From NCBI GenBank assembly GCA_000688615.1, contig JHVA01000001.1:1-64000 (forward strand): DNA of 64,000 nucleotides, in the 5' to 3' direction. Source of the stretch: Acidobacteriaceae bacterium KBS 146. Its GTDB lineage: Bacteria; Acidobacteriota; Terriglobia; Terriglobales; Acidobacteriaceae. The position numbers and the translations under genes were made by a program. A model generated the notes under the pieces. That model saw nothing but the letters and a program-made list of their open reading frames with translations. It did not search any database and was not told where the DNA came from. Below, piece after piece: positions 62,890 to 64,000 of this stretch. Numbering within the stretch: the first letter of the stretch is position 1; each line of letters begins with the position of its first letter.

Positions 62890-64000
62890 ATGTCATCGCT
62901 TCGTAACGGTAAATGGTCTCGCCGAGAGGTTCTCAAGCAGTCAGGAATCCTTTCAGCGCTGGGAGCCGCGTCCGCTGCCGCTCCTGTCGCTGCCAGCGCC
63001 GCGGGACTGGCGGACAAAGCTGTCTCGAAGCACACTCTCGTTCACGAGGGTGACATTCGCGACAATCTGTTTACGCGGATCGGCGTTCGCCCGATGATCA
63101 ACGGCCGCGGTACTTATACGATTATCAGCGGCTCCTGCTCCCTGCCTGAAGTGAAGCAGGCGATGTATGACGCTTCCTTCTACTTCGTCCATCTCGACGA
63201 GATGATGAACGGTATCGGAGCGCAGCTTGCAGAATTGACTGGAGCGGAGTGGGGCATTACGACAACGGGCTGCGCCGCTGCTATCTGTCTGGCCACCATT
63301 GCCTGTATCGCCGGTACCGATGTCGAGAAGTGCCAGGCACTTCCTTACACCAAGAAGAAAGATCAGGTCATCATCCCGAAGCACTCGCGCAACCCGTATG
63401 ACATCGGTGTGCGGATGAGCGGCGTCGAAGTCGTTGAAGTGGGTACACCGGAAGAGTTCCGCGAAAAGCTCTCTGACCGCACAGCGATGGTCTATATTCT
63501 CTCCGGCCCTGACTCCACCTCCGGGCCTATGAGCATCAGCGTGCTGTGTGCGATGGCAAAGGAGAAAAACATTCCCGTCTTTGTGGATGCCGCGGCAGAG
63601 GAGCCCATCAAGCCTAATATTCATCTTGCTGCGGGCGCCTCGCTGGTCGGCTATTCCGGAGGGAAATGCATGCGAGGGCCGCAATCCTCGGGCATGATGA
63701 TCGGAAACAAGAATCTATGTAAGGCCGCTTATTATCAGGCGGCGCCCCACCACTGTTATGGCCGCGCCTTGAAGTGCAGCAAAGAAGAGGCGATGGGGCT
63801 GCTTGCAGCGGTTCGTCAGTGGTACAAGCGCGATCATGCGGCGGAGCAAGCGCAGTGGAAGGCATGGATGCAGCACATCGCGGACCGCCTCAAAGGAATT
63901 CCCGCAGTGACCGCTGAGGTGATTCCTCCGCAACAGGATCTTTCCAATCGTTGTTCGACTCTCCGCATCCGTTGGGACGCTACCAAGGTGGGCATCACCG
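62890..64000 (+). CDS. Second Tat-exported SelA-like PLP-dependent enzyme (3' end outside window)
   Basis: An open frame runs from ATG 62890, with AGGAGG five bases upstream, past the window end (370 codons visible). It has a twin-arginine signal (WSRREVLKQSGILSALGAAS) and the same PLP fold as the gene at 60968: RPMINGRGTYTIISGSCSLP, TTTGCAAAICLATIAC, FVDAAAEEP with Asp233, and Lys259 in GYSGGKCMRGPQSSGMMIG. It differs by Cys-rich patches (EKCQALPYTKKK; HHCYGRALKCSKEE). It is a diverged paralogue rather than a recent duplicate and probably handles a related substrate or forms a heteromer with the first enzyme. Confidence 0.85.
   Translation, partial: MSSLRNGKWSRREVLKQSGILSALGAASAAAPVAASAAGLADKAVSKHTLVHEGDIRDNLFTRIGVRPMINGRGTYTIISGSCSLPEVKQAMYDASFYFVHLDEMMNGIGAQLAELTGAEWGITTTGCAAAICLATIACIAGTDVEKCQALPYTKKKDQVIIPKHSRNPYDIGVRMSGVEVVEVGTPEEFREKLSDRTAMVYILSGPDSTSGPMSISVLCAMAKEKNIPVFVDAAAEEPIKPNIHLAAGASLVGYSGGKCMRGPQSSGMMIGNKNLCKAAYYQAAPHHCYGRALKCSKEEAMGLLAAVRQWYKRDHAAEQAQWKAWMQHIADRLKGIPAVTAEVIPPQQDLSNRCSTLRIRWDATKVGIT

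Overview
The window looks like chromosomal DNA of an acidobacterium of the Terriglobia/Acidobacteriaceae type (Edaphobacter/Granulicella/Terriglobus-like). This is an inference from gene style: three very large Oar-like TonB-dependent receptors with an N-terminal carboxypeptidase-regulatory domain, many secreted carbohydrate-active or PQQ enzymes, LacI regulators beside each catabolic set, moderately high GC, and dispersed short palindromic repeats. No rRNA, CRISPR array or complete insertion sequence was seen. Two tRNA genes (Cys, Gly) lie at 41112-41330.

Layout. 1-467: 3' part of a Spy/LTxxQ-like periplasmic protein with an apparent frameshift. 767-8949: a catabolic region with a TonB receptor, a LacI regulator, a four-carbon acid sugar kinase (DUF1537) overlapping a PdxA2-type dehydrogenase, and the ruins of a sodium:solute symporter. 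9281-16089: TetR regulator plus a complete RND efflux operon. 16260-19516 (minus): BlaI repressor, M56 metallopeptidase and DegP-type protease in one operon, with the same palindrome at the operon promoter and at the protease start. 19721-24386: cytochrome c, PQQ dehydrogenase, TIM-barrel isomerase and Gfo/Idh/MocA oxidoreductase. 24816-30184: second TonB receptor and a GDPD-HEAT fusion. 30215-41014: an alpha-mannoside locus (GH92, GH38, third TonB receptor, divergent LacI). 41112-50326: tRNAs, orphan secretin, Fis-type HTH, CvpA, PurC, a small membrane protein and SMC. 50327-55333: secreted TPR-like protein, GNAT acetyltransferase, YmdB-type phosphodiesterase, Rrf2 regulator and a secreted orphan. 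55640-59589: LysRS diverging from F0 ATP synthase genes (atpZ, atpI, atpB, atpE). 59590-60967: AT-rich, repeat-bearing stretch with two tiny genes. 60968-end: two SelA-like PLP enzymes flanking a RidA protein, all with twin-arginine signals.

How it works together. Several units follow one plan: a large outer-membrane receptor imports an oligosaccharide or related ligand, periplasmic or secreted enzymes process it, and a LacI protein gates expression. Imperfect palindromes with a central CG lie upstream of the first TonB receptor, the LacI gene and, more weakly, the kinase gene, which suggests one small regulon.

Most unusual features: (i) the Tat-exported PLP enzyme / RidA / PLP enzyme trio, which would place enamine-forming PLP chemistry and its detoxifying deaminase in the periplasm; (ii) a dispersed genomic repeat that is translated in frame inside lysyl-tRNA synthetase; (iii) the BlaI / M56 protease / DegP operon with a duplicated palindrome. 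All functional calls come from reading motifs by eye; no database search was possible.
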